Shown here in pieces: positions 25,685 to 34,035 of a stretch of 64,000 bases of DNA. The translations under genes and the position numbers were made by a program. How positions within the stretch are numbered: position 1 is the stretch's first letter; each line of letters opens with the position of its first letter. Location: positions 372,001 to 436,000 of the forward strand of contig NZ_PGVF01000006.1 in assembly GCF_002860285.1 (NCBI RefSeq). Direction: 5' to 3'. The notes beneath the pieces are model-generated. The model was given only the letters and a program-made list of their open reading frames with translations. It was not told where the DNA came from and made no database searches. The stretch is from Bacillus sp. M6-12 (GTDB taxonomy: Bacteria > Bacillota > Bacilli > Bacillales > DSM-1321).

Positions 25685-25765
25685 ATGAGTGCTACCCATT
25701 AGGGTGCGAAAGTCGGTGGTACCCGTGGTCGTTGGAGTCAGACTAACGGATGGGCTCTAAGCACC
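25685..25765 (+). other. Highly structured segment ahead of family D copy 2
   Basis: GTGCT (25689) can pair with AGCAC (25760), CCCAT with ATGGG inside it, and GGGT with ACCC inside that; short runs GTTGGAGT / ACTAAC also pair, giving a branched fold of about 75 nt. With the following family D element this may be one RNA. The stretch 25330-25685 upstream shows no gene. Confidence 0.35.
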
Positions 25766-25878
25766 ATAGTTCAAAGACCTTCTTCTCCAGCATTAAAACA
25801 GCATAGTCTGCCCTGCCTATTTTCATTCTCTGTGATGAATCGCTGATCTGTGCGATTCATGGGTGGCTAACGGGTGCT
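25765..25878 (+). ncRNA. Family D element, copy 2 (possible structured RNA)
   Basis: Same block order as copy 1 at 21885: ATAGTTCAAAGACCTTCTTC, GCATAGTCTGC, TTTTCATTCTCTGTG, then a perfect stem ATGAATCGC / GCGATTCAT (25837-25861) and GGGTGGCTAACGGGTGC. In copy 1 the stem has another sequence. It runs straight into family A copy 8. Confidence 0.45.
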
Positions 25879-25950
25879 TTACCTTGAGTCTAGCTGCCGT
25901 TTAATGGAAGTTTTTCTTATTGCACAAAAGGGGCAGGTTAGCACAGAAGA
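25861..25950 (+). repeat. Family A element, copy 8
   Basis: Core 1 CTAACGGGTGCTTTACCTTG, hairpin part TAGCTGCCGTTTAATGG, TTTTTCTTATT, core 2 TTGCACAAAAGGGGCAG-GTTAGCACAGAAG. Confidence 0.65.
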
Positions 25951-26010
25951 GGAGTAAATAAAATGATGTGAATATATCTTTATGAAATTTGAAGTATTGA
26001 AGGAAACATT

Positions 26011-26429
26011 TTGAAAGAATATAAGATTGAAAATAATATTCCCACATTGAAGAATATAAATATTTGTGTGAGTCTGCGGGATGGACCAATTATATGAATT
26101 TTGAAGTAGCGGAAACATCACTAAGAAATTCTATTCACTGCATCACAGTCAAGGATAATGAACAAATTGTGGGTATGGGAAGAATTGTTGGCGATGGGGC
26201 TATTTATTTCTATATCCAAGATATAGTGGTTCATCCAGATTATCGGAAAAATGGTATTGGAAATGAAATAATGAATCTTTTGGTTAAATACTTAAATATT
26301 AATGCCCCAGATAAGGCGTTTATTGGTTTGTTTGCATCACAAGGCAAAGAATCGTTTTATGAGAGATATGCATTTAAAGACTTCTCACCCAATATGACAG
26401 GGATGTTTACTGTAATTTTAAAAAAATAA
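26011..26429 (+). pseudogene. GNAT N-acetyltransferase with a one-base deletion
   Basis: AAGGA precedes a TTG start at 26011 (KEYKIENNIPTL), but the frame breaks near 26050; restoring one G after TTG (ACATTG-AAGAATATAAATAT) would give TLEEYKYLCESAGWTNY and join the 121-codon frame that follows. The rest is intact: IVGMGRIVGDGAIYFYIQDI (strand 4), VVHPDYRKNGIGNEIMNLLV (acetyl-CoA loop, R-x-x-G-I-G), and FYERYAFKDF. It is a typical small B. cereus-type acetyltransferase. Either a recent mutation or a sequence error; translation from an internal start would lack strand 1. Confidence 0.72.
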
Positions 26430-26494
26430 ATATAATAGATTTAAAATTAGGTTGGTCTGTTAAGTGGAATTAATATTGCTAAATTAACACAAGC

Positions 26495-26530
26495 AAGAGT
26501 TGACAAGGAGTAACTTCTGCAACTCTTTTT
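26495..26530 (+). terminator. Terminator of the GNAT gene
   Basis: AAGAGTTG (26495-26502) / CAACTCTT (26520-26527) and then TTTCTTGTG. Confidence 0.65.
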
Positions 26531-26587
26531 CTTGTGTCTATTTAAAAGATATTCAGACAAACTGCTTTACAAATATGTGAAAAGATA

Positions 26588-26686
26588 CACTTAAACTAAT
26601 GGGGGCAAGAGTTTAATATCCAGCTGCCGTAATGGTGGCTTTTTTTCCTTATGCAACTAAATGGGCAGGGTAGTTCAACAAGGAAT
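26588..26686 (+). repeat. Family A element, copy 9
   Basis: Core 1 TTAAACT (26591-26597) / AGTTTAA (26610-26616); hairpin AGCTGCC-GTAAT-GGTGGCT then TTTTTTCC; core 2 GCAACTAAATGGGCAGGGTA-GTTCAACAAGG. Confidence 0.7.
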
Positions 26687-26742
26687 TCTAATTTTTTGTA
26701 TCGAATAGATAATAAAAATATTTTTTTAAAAAAGGAGACCTT

Positions 26743-27354
26743 ATGCTTTTTCATTTTCATTTTTGGACCCCTTATGTAGAAGAAACAGAAAGATTTTATT
26801 TGGAAAATGGATTCCGTATTTCTCAACGCATAGGAAAATACAATGGCGATTTTCAAACCTTTAATCCTCCATTAACGTGGGATGATTTTCGTGAAAAAAA
26901 GATTCTTTTTCGTATTATTGAGGCAAGAAAAGGGGCAGTAAATATTACTTTTGGTTTTGGAAAGAAGATTATGTTTGACCATATTGGCTTTTTAGTTTCA
27001 GAAGAAGAACAAGGTGATATATGTGAAAATGCAGCAAAAATGAATTGGGAAGTTGATAAAGGGGATCGTAGAACCTTTATTGCAACACCATACAATTTTA
27101 GAATTGAACTTCAAACCAATGAAGATGCAGTAGATTCCTTTAATCACCAGGTAAAAATCCAGGAATTAAAATTAAAAACAAAAAAACCAGGATTAGAAAG
27201 CGACCTTTTTCCTTTGTTCGGTAATTCTGCATATAACATTAGTTCAGAAGTTGGAGATGTGGTTACAATCAAACAAGCGGTAATAAAAAACCTCATTTCA
27301 TCATCTATTGTAGACCCTAATGGCGTTGAAATTACAAGTGACCAAGGTTTTTAG
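26743..27354 (+). CDS. VOC-superfamily protein, two-module
   Basis: 203 residues. Module 1 reads MLFHFHFWTPYVEETERFYL and ends near residue 120 with FIATPYNFRIELQTNED; FDHIGFLVSEEEQGDICENA lies at its centre. A second, shorter module ends with SIVDPNGVEITSDQGF. His at the start of strand 1 (HFHFW), His in FDHIGF and Glu in RIELQ could bind a metal. This is a known but uncharacterised group in the B. cereus relatives. AAAGGAGAC precedes the ATG. A single-gene unit between two family A elements. Confidence 0.72.
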   Translation: MLFHFHFWTPYVEETERFYLENGFRISQRIGKYNGDFQTFNPPLTWDDFREKKILFRIIEARKGAVNITFGFGKKIMFDHIGFLVSEEEQGDICENAAKMNWEVDKGDRRTFIATPYNFRIELQTNEDAVDSFNHQVKIQELKLKTKKPGLESDLFPLFGNSAYNISSEVGDVVTIKQAVIKNLISSSIVDPNGVEITSDQGF

Positions 27355-27365
27355 TTTTTGAAAAG

Positions 27366-27402
27366 AAGCACTTAAAGTAACGGGTGCGTTAGCACCACAA
27401 CA
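27366..27402 (+). repeat. Family A element, copy 10 (core only)
   Basis: CACTTAAAGTAACGGGTGCG then TTAGCACCACAAC: one core directly after the VOC gene. Confidence 0.55.
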
Positions 27403-27442
27403 TTATATTTTTATTGTAGTTAATGAGGTCATTAGTAGTACA

Positions 27443-27488
27443 AAAAAGGATAGATAAGCATATTTTTTTCTGCTCATCTATCCTTTTT
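27443..27488. terminator. Strong bidirectional terminator-like hairpin
   Basis: AAAAAGGATAGAT (27443-27455) pairs with ATCTATCCTTTTT (27476-27488); a poly-T loop lies within. The stretch 27490-27740 shows no gene. Confidence 0.7.
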
Positions 27489-27744
27489 AATTTTTCCCTT
27501 ATTAATTCCGACATAAAATAAAATTTTTCTATGTTGTTAAGGGTTTCTATAAATACCTGACTTTAAATAAAAAAGAAACTGGGAACTTTTTGATTTTGTC
27601 CATCTAAATAACGTAAAAATATTCTTCAAAAATAAGTCATTCTTGCGTTAAATATCAAAAATTCAAGACCCTAAATCCTCGGTTTTCGTAAATAAACCTT
27701 TTTTCCAAAATCTATTTTTCATAGGCTTATGATTATAGGAATAT

Positions 27745-28261
27745 ATACAATCAGAAGGGATAGCTGAATTAAATTATAATTATAAAAATCTTAAAGAGTT
27801 AAAAAAAGATGCAGATATTATAGCGAAAGTTGAAGTAATTGAAACCAAAACTATTGTACAAGGTGATGTGATGTACCCTTCACCATTTCAAAAGTTAAAG
27901 TATTAGAGAAACAAAAAGGTTCTGTTAAAAAGGATGAAATGATTCAGGTAATAGAAACAGGCGGAATTTATTCTCCAAAAGGGAAAACGGGCAGGCAACC
28001 GAGCCTTAGATTTTAAGTTGAATGGAGTTACTGTCCTTCAGGAGAGCGAAATACAGTATTTAATGTTATCAAAATTTGAAGGCCCTCAGGTTACGAAACA
28101 ACATATGTTCCTTTAGGAGCATGCCAAGGAAAATTTAAAATAAAGGATAACAAGATTTATCAACAAGCTAAAAAGGAAAGTCACTATGGAAGTGACTTGA
28201 AAGATACTGAGTACGCACCTGAAAAAGAATTTAAGCAGATGCTTAATGATCTTTGTATATA
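27745..28261 (+). pseudogene. Hypothetical (probably secreted) protein with several frameshifts
   Basis: A continuous protein can be read only by changing frame about three times: LNYNYKNLKELKKDADIIAK VEVIETKTIVQGDVMYP; FTISKVKVLEKQKGSVKKDE MIQVIETGGIYSPKGKTG; LDFKLNGVTVLQESEIQYLM LSKFEGPQVTKQ; YVPLGACQGKFKIKDNKIYQ QAKKESHYGSDL, ending at TAA 28261. The N-terminal signal is not visible. No known family. Confidence 0.55.
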
Positions 28262-28454
28262 AAATTAGGATTATAGTCAAAGCGGTGGTGAAAACAAACT
28301 TCAAGACGAATGTTATTAACACATAATGCTATTAAAATAACAATAGTTGCTAGTTCAATAGCAGTTGTGTTTCATATTAGATACCATGAGCAATATATCA
28401 TAATACCAAACTGCAAATAAAAAAATTATTCTTAACCTAAACTTAAAGGCATAT

Positions 28455-29504
28455 TTAAGCAAGCTCTTTCTTCACATCTATTAATATTTCTTCAATTAAG
28501 ATTTTTTCAATTAACGCCGTATCATCCGGGTGAAAAATATGAGATGATTTCTCTGACCAAATCACTCTTGGCTTTTGATTCATCTCAAGACTATGAATGT
28601 ATTCTAATAGTAGCTCATCATGAACATGGACATCCTTTCGGCCATGAATAAAGGTTACAGGTACTTTTAGCCCCCTAATATCCTTTTTTGCATTATAAGT
28701 GGGAATATCCTTAATAAATTCATCGGTATAAATAAGCTTATGTCCTTTATAAAAGGCATTTATAGCATCCTTAAATCGATAATCCTTTGATATTAGCATA
28801 TCCAGGGTAATCTTAAACAGTCCTGGATGTTTCACTTTATTATCTGAGTAAATCATTGAGCTATACTTAATTTGATATTTACGTAATACACCCCATTGCT
28901 TATAGCTATTCACATATGGTGGTTCCCCAATAGAATCCAATTCTTTCAATGCTTTAACATCATTTCGTCTATTAGCCTCATCTTTAGCCCACTTATAGCA
29001 TAATTTATCGTTTTCTGTCCAACTAATAATCTGAGATATCCCCACATATGAATGTAATTTTTCTGGACACTGATGAGCTAAGTAAATTCCAATTAGCGAG
29101 CCATATGAATGACCAACAAGATAAATCTTATCTTGGTTAAATTTACTTCTTAAATAGTCTATGAGCTCATCAGCATCATGAACATATTGCCAAAAATTCA
29201 TTGTTTCCTTTGGAATATCATCATGATAAGACTTTCCTGTTCCTCTTTGATCCCAAAATACAACCGTATAATGCTGAACTAATTTTTTCGTATTTGTAAC
29301 AATTGTATAGTCCTTACCTCTCGATGATACACCAGGCAATGGCATGGAAGGACCACCATGTAAAAACAAAATAACAGGATTGTTCTTATTGTAAGACTGT
29401 ATTAGGATTTGCTGTTTCACACCACCAATTGTAACTTTATCAATCTGGTCAATCCCCTCTGCAGGAATTTTATAATCAGGCTTATAAAAAAAATGAAACA
29501 ACAT
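28455..29504 (-). CDS. Alpha/beta hydrolase (proline iminopeptidase-like)
   Basis: 349 residues. Oxyanion segment FLHGGPSMPL near residue 50, then VVFWDQRGTGKSY (typical of prolyl aminopeptidases), nucleophile elbow LVGHSYGSLIGIYLA (Ser), catalytic Asp in FIHGRKDVHV, catalytic His in SEKSSHIFHPDD. A cap domain lies between about 160 and 260. Likely a peptidase or esterase; the substrate is unknown. The ATG at 29504 has AAGGGGTG 4 nt upstream; the GTG two codons earlier overlaps that ribosome site. Confidence 0.82.
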   Translation of the reverse strand: MLFHFFYKPDYKIPAEGIDQIDKVTIGGVKQQILIQSYNKNNPVILFLHGGPSMPLPGVSSRGKDYTIVTNTKKLVQHYTVVFWDQRGTGKSYHDDIPKETMNFWQYVHDADELIDYLRSKFNQDKIYLVGHSYGSLIGIYLAHQCPEKLHSYVGISQIISWTENDKLCYKWAKDEANRRNDVKALKELDSIGEPPYVNSYKQWGVLRKYQIKYSSMIYSDNKVKHPGLFKITLDMLISKDYRFKDAINAFYKGHKLIYTDEFIKDIPTYNAKKDIRGLKVPVTFIHGRKDVHVHDELLLEYIHSLEMNQKPRVIWSEKSSHIFHPDDTALIEKILIEEILIDVKKELA

Positions 29505-29635
29505 GAACACCCCTTATTTAAAATATACGACTTTAAAAATCGATCTATGTCTACTATACTTTGACTATACTTAATTGGGTAACAAAATTTTCCTATAAGT
29601 GATTCTGTGAGCGGGCTCCTGTGTGATTTAATAGA

Positions 29636-29745
29636 AGGGAATTTAAGGGCAACAATAATGTTGGCTTTTTTTGCCGAGACTGAACCATACTGTTCATTAC
29701 TATCATTTTCTTATTAAAATATAGGGAAGGGTGGAAGAAAGGAAA
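29636..29745 (+). repeat. Family A element, copy 11 (long subtype)
   Basis: Hairpin part AACAATAATGTTGG then CTTTTTTTG, CATACTGTTCATTACTATCA as in copy 5, core remnant CTTATTAAAATATAGGGAAG. It is the last copy seen. Confidence 0.6.
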
Positions 29746-29808
29746 AGATAATTACAGAAACCGTTAGGAAAATGCAGAATAGAATTTAAGTGAATCCAAA
29801 TAAAAACT

Positions 29809-29843
29809 GCCAAATTTCTTGTTGCAGCACATAGAAATTTGGC
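29809..29843. terminator. Inverted repeat with terminator character
   Basis: GCCAAATTTCT (29809-29819) / AGAAATTTGGC (29833-29843), followed by TTTAG on the plus strand. It lies 140 bp downstream of the minus-strand MFS gene. Confidence 0.5.
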
Positions 29844-29983
29844 TTTAGTACTTCAAACTGTATCTAAAATATAAATTCTCTTGAATACACGCTGCATGTC
29901 AGAATCTATAAACACTTTGTCAGATAACATATCTTGTACTGTGAGAGTAAAGTAATACCTCAGTTGTAACTTTCTTCAAATTG

Positions 29984-31258
29984 CTATATATTCATTATTC
30001 CTTCTTTAGTTAGTTGACTTGAATGTTGTTTTTTAATAATAATGACAAATGAGCTTGCTAATAAACAGAAAATTCCTGCCAGGAAGAACGCCCAAGTATA
30101 AGTGTTGAAAAATTTATAGATTAGACCCCCTCCATATGCAGCTACTGCAGCACCTGCCTGATGAGATGCGAAAATCCAGCCGTAAATTATTCCACTTTTA
30201 TTAGTCCCAAAGATTTGTCTTGAGATACTAATAGTAGGTGGAACCGTTGCAATCCAATCTAATCCATAAAACACAGTAAAGATAACAAGCATAGTAATCG
30301 AACCTTCAGTTAATGCATAAGGAAGTAACACAAGAGAAGCGCCTCTTAAACCGTAGTACCAAAATAATAGCCACCGATTATCGAAGCGATCTGACAGCCA
30401 ACCGGATAGGGTTGTTCCTACTAGATTAAAAATTCCCATAAACGAAAGAAACGAAGCGGCTGTAACTAAAGGTACTCCAAAACTTATACAGTAAGAAACA
30501 AAATGGGTACCAATTAAACCGCTCGTTGAAAGCCCGCAAATAAAGAAACTGCCAGCTAATAACCAAAATTCTTTCACTTTCACAGCTTCTAATAAGCCAT
30601 TGAAGGCTAAAACAATAGGATTTTCCTTTTCTCCTTTATTTCTCTCTTGTATTTCTTCTTCAAGTCCATATGGAAGAATACCAGCATCTTTTGGTGTGTT
30701 TTTCATAAATAAAAGGATTATTATAAGCATAATGAAACTAAGGATCATAATTAAACCAATCGCTAGGCGCCACGAATAATTAGCGATTACAGCCGCTAAG
30801 ACAGGAAGCAGAATTAACTGACCTGTCGCTGTACTTGCCGTTAATATTCCTACTGCAAGACCTCTTCTTTTCTCAAACCAATGATTCGCCACATAGGGGC
30901 TTACTACCGTTAAAAAAAGACTTGCGCCCAGTCCCATAATAACGCCCCAAATAATGATCAGCTGCCATAACTGGTTCATAATTAAAGTAAGCATGATACC
31001 TGTCAGCAAAGTTGACATTGAAACTAGCATCATTTTTTTTAACCCAACCACTTCTAATAATGCTGCCATGAACGGTCCTGATATACCATATAAAAAAAGA
31101 CTAATTGCAAAAGCAAGTGCAATAATAGATCGATCCCAGCCAAATTCGTTTTCTAAGGGGTCTATAAAAACCCCTGATGATGATAAGACAATTCCTGCAA
31201 CAATAATTGATAAGAATGTAATGGAAAGAATAAACCAGCTATAGTGAATACGTTTCAT
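29984..31258 (-). CDS. MFS transporter (12-TM, monocarboxylate/OFA-like)
   Basis: 424 residues with 12 hydrophobic segments. HYSWFILSITFLSIIVAGIV (TM1), GVFIDPLENEFGWDRSIIAL and FEKRRGLAVGILTASTATGQ are typical of the oxalate:formate/monocarboxylate branch of the MFS, and WLSDRFDNRW marks the mid-protein loop. The substrate is not clear. The ATG at 31258 is preceded by GTGAGGTT, and lies 4 nt after the stop of a small frame (31263-31406), so the two are probably translationally coupled. Four more codons upstream in frame start at another ATG (31270) without a ribosome site. Confidence 0.82.
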   Translation of the reverse strand: MKRIHYSWFILSITFLSIIVAGIVLSSSGVFIDPLENEFGWDRSIIALAFAISLFLYGISGPFMAALLEVVGLKKMMLVSMSTLLTGIMLTLIMNQLWQLIIIWGVIMGLGASLFLTVVSPYVANHWFEKRRGLAVGILTASTATGQLILLPVLAAVIANYSWRLAIGLIMILSFIMLIIILLFMKNTPKDAGILPYGLEEEIQERNKGEKENPIVLAFNGLLEAVKVKEFWLLAGSFFICGLSTSGLIGTHFVSYCISFGVPLVTAASFLSFMGIFNLVGTTLSGWLSDRFDNRWLLFWYYGLRGASLVLLPYALTEGSITMLVIFTVFYGLDWIATVPPTISISRQIFGTNKSGIIYGWIFASHQAGAAVAAYGGGLIYKFFNTYTWAFFLAGIFCLLASSFVIIIKKQHSSQLTKEGIMNI

Positions 31259-31262
31259 AACC

Positions 31263-31406
31263 TCACCCATAATCTTTATATTTTTTCTTAATATTCTGTA
31301 TTATTAGTGTAGAATACATTCTTTTAAAGGGAAACACAAATTTTAATTCATTCAAGGAATTGATTTGAGCCTTATAAGGAATTTTATTATGAACATAGTC
31401 CTGCAT
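31263..31406 (-). CDS. 47-residue ORF coupled to the MFS gene
   Basis: Reads QDYVHNKIPYKAQINSLNEL then KFVFPFKRMYSTLIIQNIKK. A perfect ribosome site (AAGGAGGA) lies 7 nt before the ATG, and the TGA lies 4 nt before the start of the MFS gene. No membrane segment. It may be a leader peptide for translational control, or the truncated first gene of an older operon. No family recognised. Confidence 0.5.
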   Translation of the reverse strand: MQDYVHNKIPYKAQINSLNELKFVFPFKRMYSTLIIQNIKKKYKDYG

Positions 31407-31654
31407 AGAAAATCCTCCTTCATTCATTTATATGTTTATGCATATATTGAACACGTTATAAAAAGAAATACTTATCTCGTCTAGTTTCATTACATTTTCT
31501 AAGTTGGTATGAAGACTAATAAAATTGCCTTCGAAAGACTTAATATTCCTTGTTCAAGTCCATGGTCGTACACAACAGGGGTTGACAAACGCACTATACC
31601 CTTTTTCTCCATCACTTCTATGTCATGGCATGGGCGACTACAATTGCATCACTG

Positions 31655-31836
31655 AAGGGGGATTTTTCAGGAGTAATCCTATGATAGCATTAGCAGCCGC
31701 TCACTTATCACCGCTTGCAGCCTTACCAAGTGCTTTTGCATCTGTATGGCAGGTTCTAATTGGTACATTCTTAGCTCTATTCTGGAGCAAACGTACACAC
31801 CATATGATCAAGCCAAGAGATAAAATAATTAAATAA
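31655..31836 (+). pseudogene. Bile-acid:sodium symporter (BASS)-family, C-terminal fragment
   Basis: The end of an open frame reads NPMIALAAAHLSPLAALPSA then FASVWQVLIGTFLALFWSKR, matching the last helix pair of BASS/YocS-type transporters (usual form ALAxxHFSPxAAxPxAxFSVWHN). The remaining ~270 residues are missing; upstream codons in this frame do not resemble the family. Confidence 0.6.
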
Positions 31837-31948
31837 TGTGCTATTAATAATAAAAACTGATTTATATCCAAAAGATACTATTTATTAAGATTATTATCTG
31901 TGTGAAGTATTACACTTATTTATTACTGAATAATGAATGTGTTAAAGC

Positions 31949-31982
31949 AAAACCCCTTCAACCGTATATGAAGGGGTTTTTA
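31949..31982 (+). terminator. Strong terminator after the BASS remnant
   Basis: AAAACCCCTTCA (31949-31960) / TGAAGGGGTTTT (31969-31980), T-tract following. The stem works on both strands. Confidence 0.8.
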
Positions 31983-31998
31983 AATACTGAAAGGAGAA

Positions 31999-32091
31999 AT
32001 GATAACAATCCATCCAAATGTGAAACATTTGATTGAAGCCGAAGTAACAGATTTTTTGATTTTTGGAGTAATTAAAAAGTATAGCTGCTAG
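31999..32091 (+). CDS. 30-residue frame with good ribosome site
   Basis: AAGGAGAA stands before ATG. Product: MITIHPNVKHLIEAEVTDFL then IFGVIKKYSC. It may be a microprotein or the start of a lost gene. It overlaps nothing except the intergenic end of the hydrolase gene on the other strand. Confidence 0.3.
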   Translation: MITIHPNVKHLIEAEVTDFLIFGVIKKYSC

Positions 32092-32098
32092 ATAAAAA

Positions 32099-33403
32099 TC
32101 AATACGTCTCTTCGGAAGTGAAATGGCCAATGCCCTTTAATTCATAGTCAAAAAATTTAAGAATTAGTTCATTTTCAGTTTCAATACTGTAATATTTATC
32201 AATGTCGGCTTTTCCACCCTGCAGAATATTTGCAAGTATAGGAGAGAAAAGCGGTAAATCGGTTAAGCTTAAATGTTTTGCCCCTTTAAAATGAACAGTA
32301 TATGCTTCTTTGAAGTGTTCATTATTGGGTTTGTTCGCTGCATAAGTGGAGTTGCTTTCTAGCTGCCCCCAAACATCGTCAGAATAAATGTTAAAAAGTG
32401 GGGTCGTATAGGCATCGCTGCTTGCTACAAAATCATCAATGTCTTTCTTATAAACAAGCTCACTAAAGAACGGGGCATCAATATTTACAACTGCACTAAT
32501 ATCGTCACGTTCTTTGCCTAGCCAAACACTTGCTGCTCCGCCCATTGAGTGCCCGAACACACCAATTTTCTCTGTATTGATATGTTGATAGATAGAGTTA
32601 CTGTCACTTTCGGCTTTTTGTAGTATCGTATCAATGACAAAATTCATATCATCTGTTCGCAGTTTCATCCATTTTTGTATGGCTTCATAGAGTTCTTCCT
32701 TTGTGTAAATGCCTTCTTTATTCATATCGCTGATTTCACGGTTATAATCTGTATTGATGAAAGCCTTAGATCCATCCTCTGAAGCAGTATAAAAGGAATG
32801 ATAGGGATGATCGATTGAAGCGACTACATAACCGTGGCTTGCAAGCTCTGTATAGGTAGAGGTATTGCTTGCCTTAGTACCGTAGGCTCCATGTGAAAAC
32901 ACCAATAGAGGGTAAGTTCCTTCTGCATTTTCTGGATACCAAAATTCCACATTCACAAATCTGTTGTCCCCCTTATCGGTAAATTCTTCAATACGGTTTT
33001 TATCAATATATGTATAAGTAGTGGTTGCGACTTCATATTCACCTGTTACTTTTGGTGATTTATGCTGCGGGAACACAATTGCAGGTGCAAGTGCAAATAC
33101 CGTTGCGAATATCATAATAATGGAATTCCACACAAATGAAGAAGTTTTGTATTTTTGGTTATTTGTTTTGTTACGGATAAGAGAAGCCGTTCCCTTTACC
33201 GCTAATATGAAAAGCAGCATTGCAAGCATTACCCAGCGGAAACTCCACACAATGACCGATGAAAGTGTGAGAATTACAAATGCTATAAATACAGCAATCC
33301 TAATCCAATTCTTTAATTTTTTATGGTTTTGCTTCGTGATCATACAGTAGACCGCAAAAGCAATCTCGAAAATCAAAGCGATAAATAATATTAAAGTTCC
33401 CAT
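32099..33403 (-). CDS. Membrane-anchored PAF-acetylhydrolase-like alpha/beta hydrolase
   Basis: 434 residues. Three or four transmembrane helices fill the first ~130 residues; the alpha/beta-hydrolase domain that follows has LLVFSHGAYGTKASNTSTYT (oxyanion region), the nucleophile elbow GVFGHSMGGAASVW (Ser), NIDAPFF, and a late His in FKGAKHLSLTDL. This plan is that of the PAF-AH isoform II / YvfQ-like esterases. It probably cleaves an ester lipid or small ester at the outer membrane face. The ATG at 33403 has AAGGAG 8 nt upstream; the earlier frame (to 33529) runs through a terminator. A LytTR/DUF3021 pair lies upstream in the same orientation but is separated by that terminator. Confidence 0.78.
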   Translation of the reverse strand: MGTLILFIALIFEIAFAVYCMITKQNHKKLKNWIRIAVFIAFVILTLSSVIVWSFRWVMLAMLLFILAVKGTASLIRNKTNNQKYKTSSFVWNSIIMIFATVFALAPAIVFPQHKSPKVTGEYEVATTTYTYIDKNRIEEFTDKGDNRFVNVEFWYPENAEGTYPLLVFSHGAYGTKASNTSTYTELASHGYVVASIDHPYHSFYTASEDGSKAFINTDYNREISDMNKEGIYTKEELYEAIQKWMKLRTDDMNFVIDTILQKAESDSNSIYQHINTEKIGVFGHSMGGAASVWLGKERDDISAVVNIDAPFFSELVYKKDIDDFVASSDAYTTPLFNIYSDDVWGQLESNSTYAANKPNNEHFKEAYTVHFKGAKHLSLTDLPLFSPILANILQGGKADIDKYYSIETENELILKFFDYELKGIGHFTSEETY

Positions 33404-33511
33404 AGTAGTTACTCCTTCTTTTCGAATGTTTTTTATGAACTCATCATAAAAAACTGCTGAAAGGAAGTATATAGAAAAACGGTAAGTTGTATCCACAAGC
33501 AAACAAGATGC

Positions 33512-33542
33512 AAAAAAAGCGGTAAGCACTAAAGCTTACCGC
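33512..33542 (-). terminator. Terminator of the LytTR-DUF3021 operon
   Basis: GCGGTAAGC (33519-33527) / GCTTACCGC (33534-33542); TTTTTTTG follows on the minus strand. Confidence 0.85.
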
Positions 33543-33586
33543 ATAATAATCCGCTGCAGACAACAGCTGATTAATGATTTTATTGA

Positions 33587-34021
33587 CTACTCATAAACAT
33601 CTTTCTTAAATGCCTTTAATTTTTCGTTGATTTTTTGGGCTTCTTTTTTATCTTTTTGCCATGACAGCAGACGAACTAGGATATAGATTACTGCAATTTG
33701 CAGTGCTAAAATGATTACATCTATTGCACTGTTCACAATACCAAAAACGCTGCTAAGGGCAATCATTACAATCTCCAAAAAGAAAAAATGAATGGCGATT
33801 CTTATTCGCATCTTCTTCTCACTTATATCATTAGGAGAGTACAAAATAAATCCCAATAATGCACTTATAAATGAAAATGCCATTATTATATAAATCGACT
33901 TCAAATCAAATGCCATATTGGGATAATACATTTGCCGCAAAATCGTAATAATAATAATTATTGCTGCGAAGATGATCAAGTAATCCTTAATAATCTTTTG
34001 TACAAATTCGGAAAGCTTCAT
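33587..34021 (-). CDS. DUF3021 membrane protein
   Basis: 144 residues with four transmembrane helices and a lysine-rich C-terminal cytoplasmic tail. DUF3021 proteins are almost always paired with a LytTR regulator, as here (14 bp apart), and are thought to modulate that regulator at the membrane. AAAGGAGGG precedes the ATG. Confidence 0.82.
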   Translation of the reverse strand: MKLSEFVQKIIKDYLIIFAAIIIIITILRQMYYPNMAFDLKSIYIIMAFSFISALLGFILYSPNDISEKKMRIRIAIHFFFLEIVMIALSSVFGIVNSAIDVIILALQIAVIYILVRLLSWQKDKKEAQKINEKLKAFKKDVYE

Positions 34022-34035
34022 ATTTATCCCTCCTT

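Noticed and set aside
25355-25699. 114-codon minus-strand frame
   Set aside because: No ribosome site, unlikely composition, and it crosses the structured segment next to family D copy 2.
25300-25880. Decayed IS200/IS605 element with an omega-RNA-like end
   Set aside because: The GGGTGCGAAAG segment and folded end invite the idea, but there is no tnpA or tnpB trace in any frame, and family D copy 1 lacks this upstream part.
28310-28420. 36-codon frame with one hydrophobic segment
   Set aside because: No ribosome site; it sits in the tail of decayed sequence between a pseudogene and the hydrolase gene.
12850-29745. Family A as integron attC sites
   Set aside because: No GTTRRRY/RYYYAAC core-site pairs and no integrase in the window; arms and spacer differ from attC. 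The cassette analogy is kept only as a hypothesis.
31525-31655. First part of the 103-codon plus-strand frame
   Set aside because: Only the last 60 codons resemble a transporter; the first part has no ribosome site and no similarity to the family.
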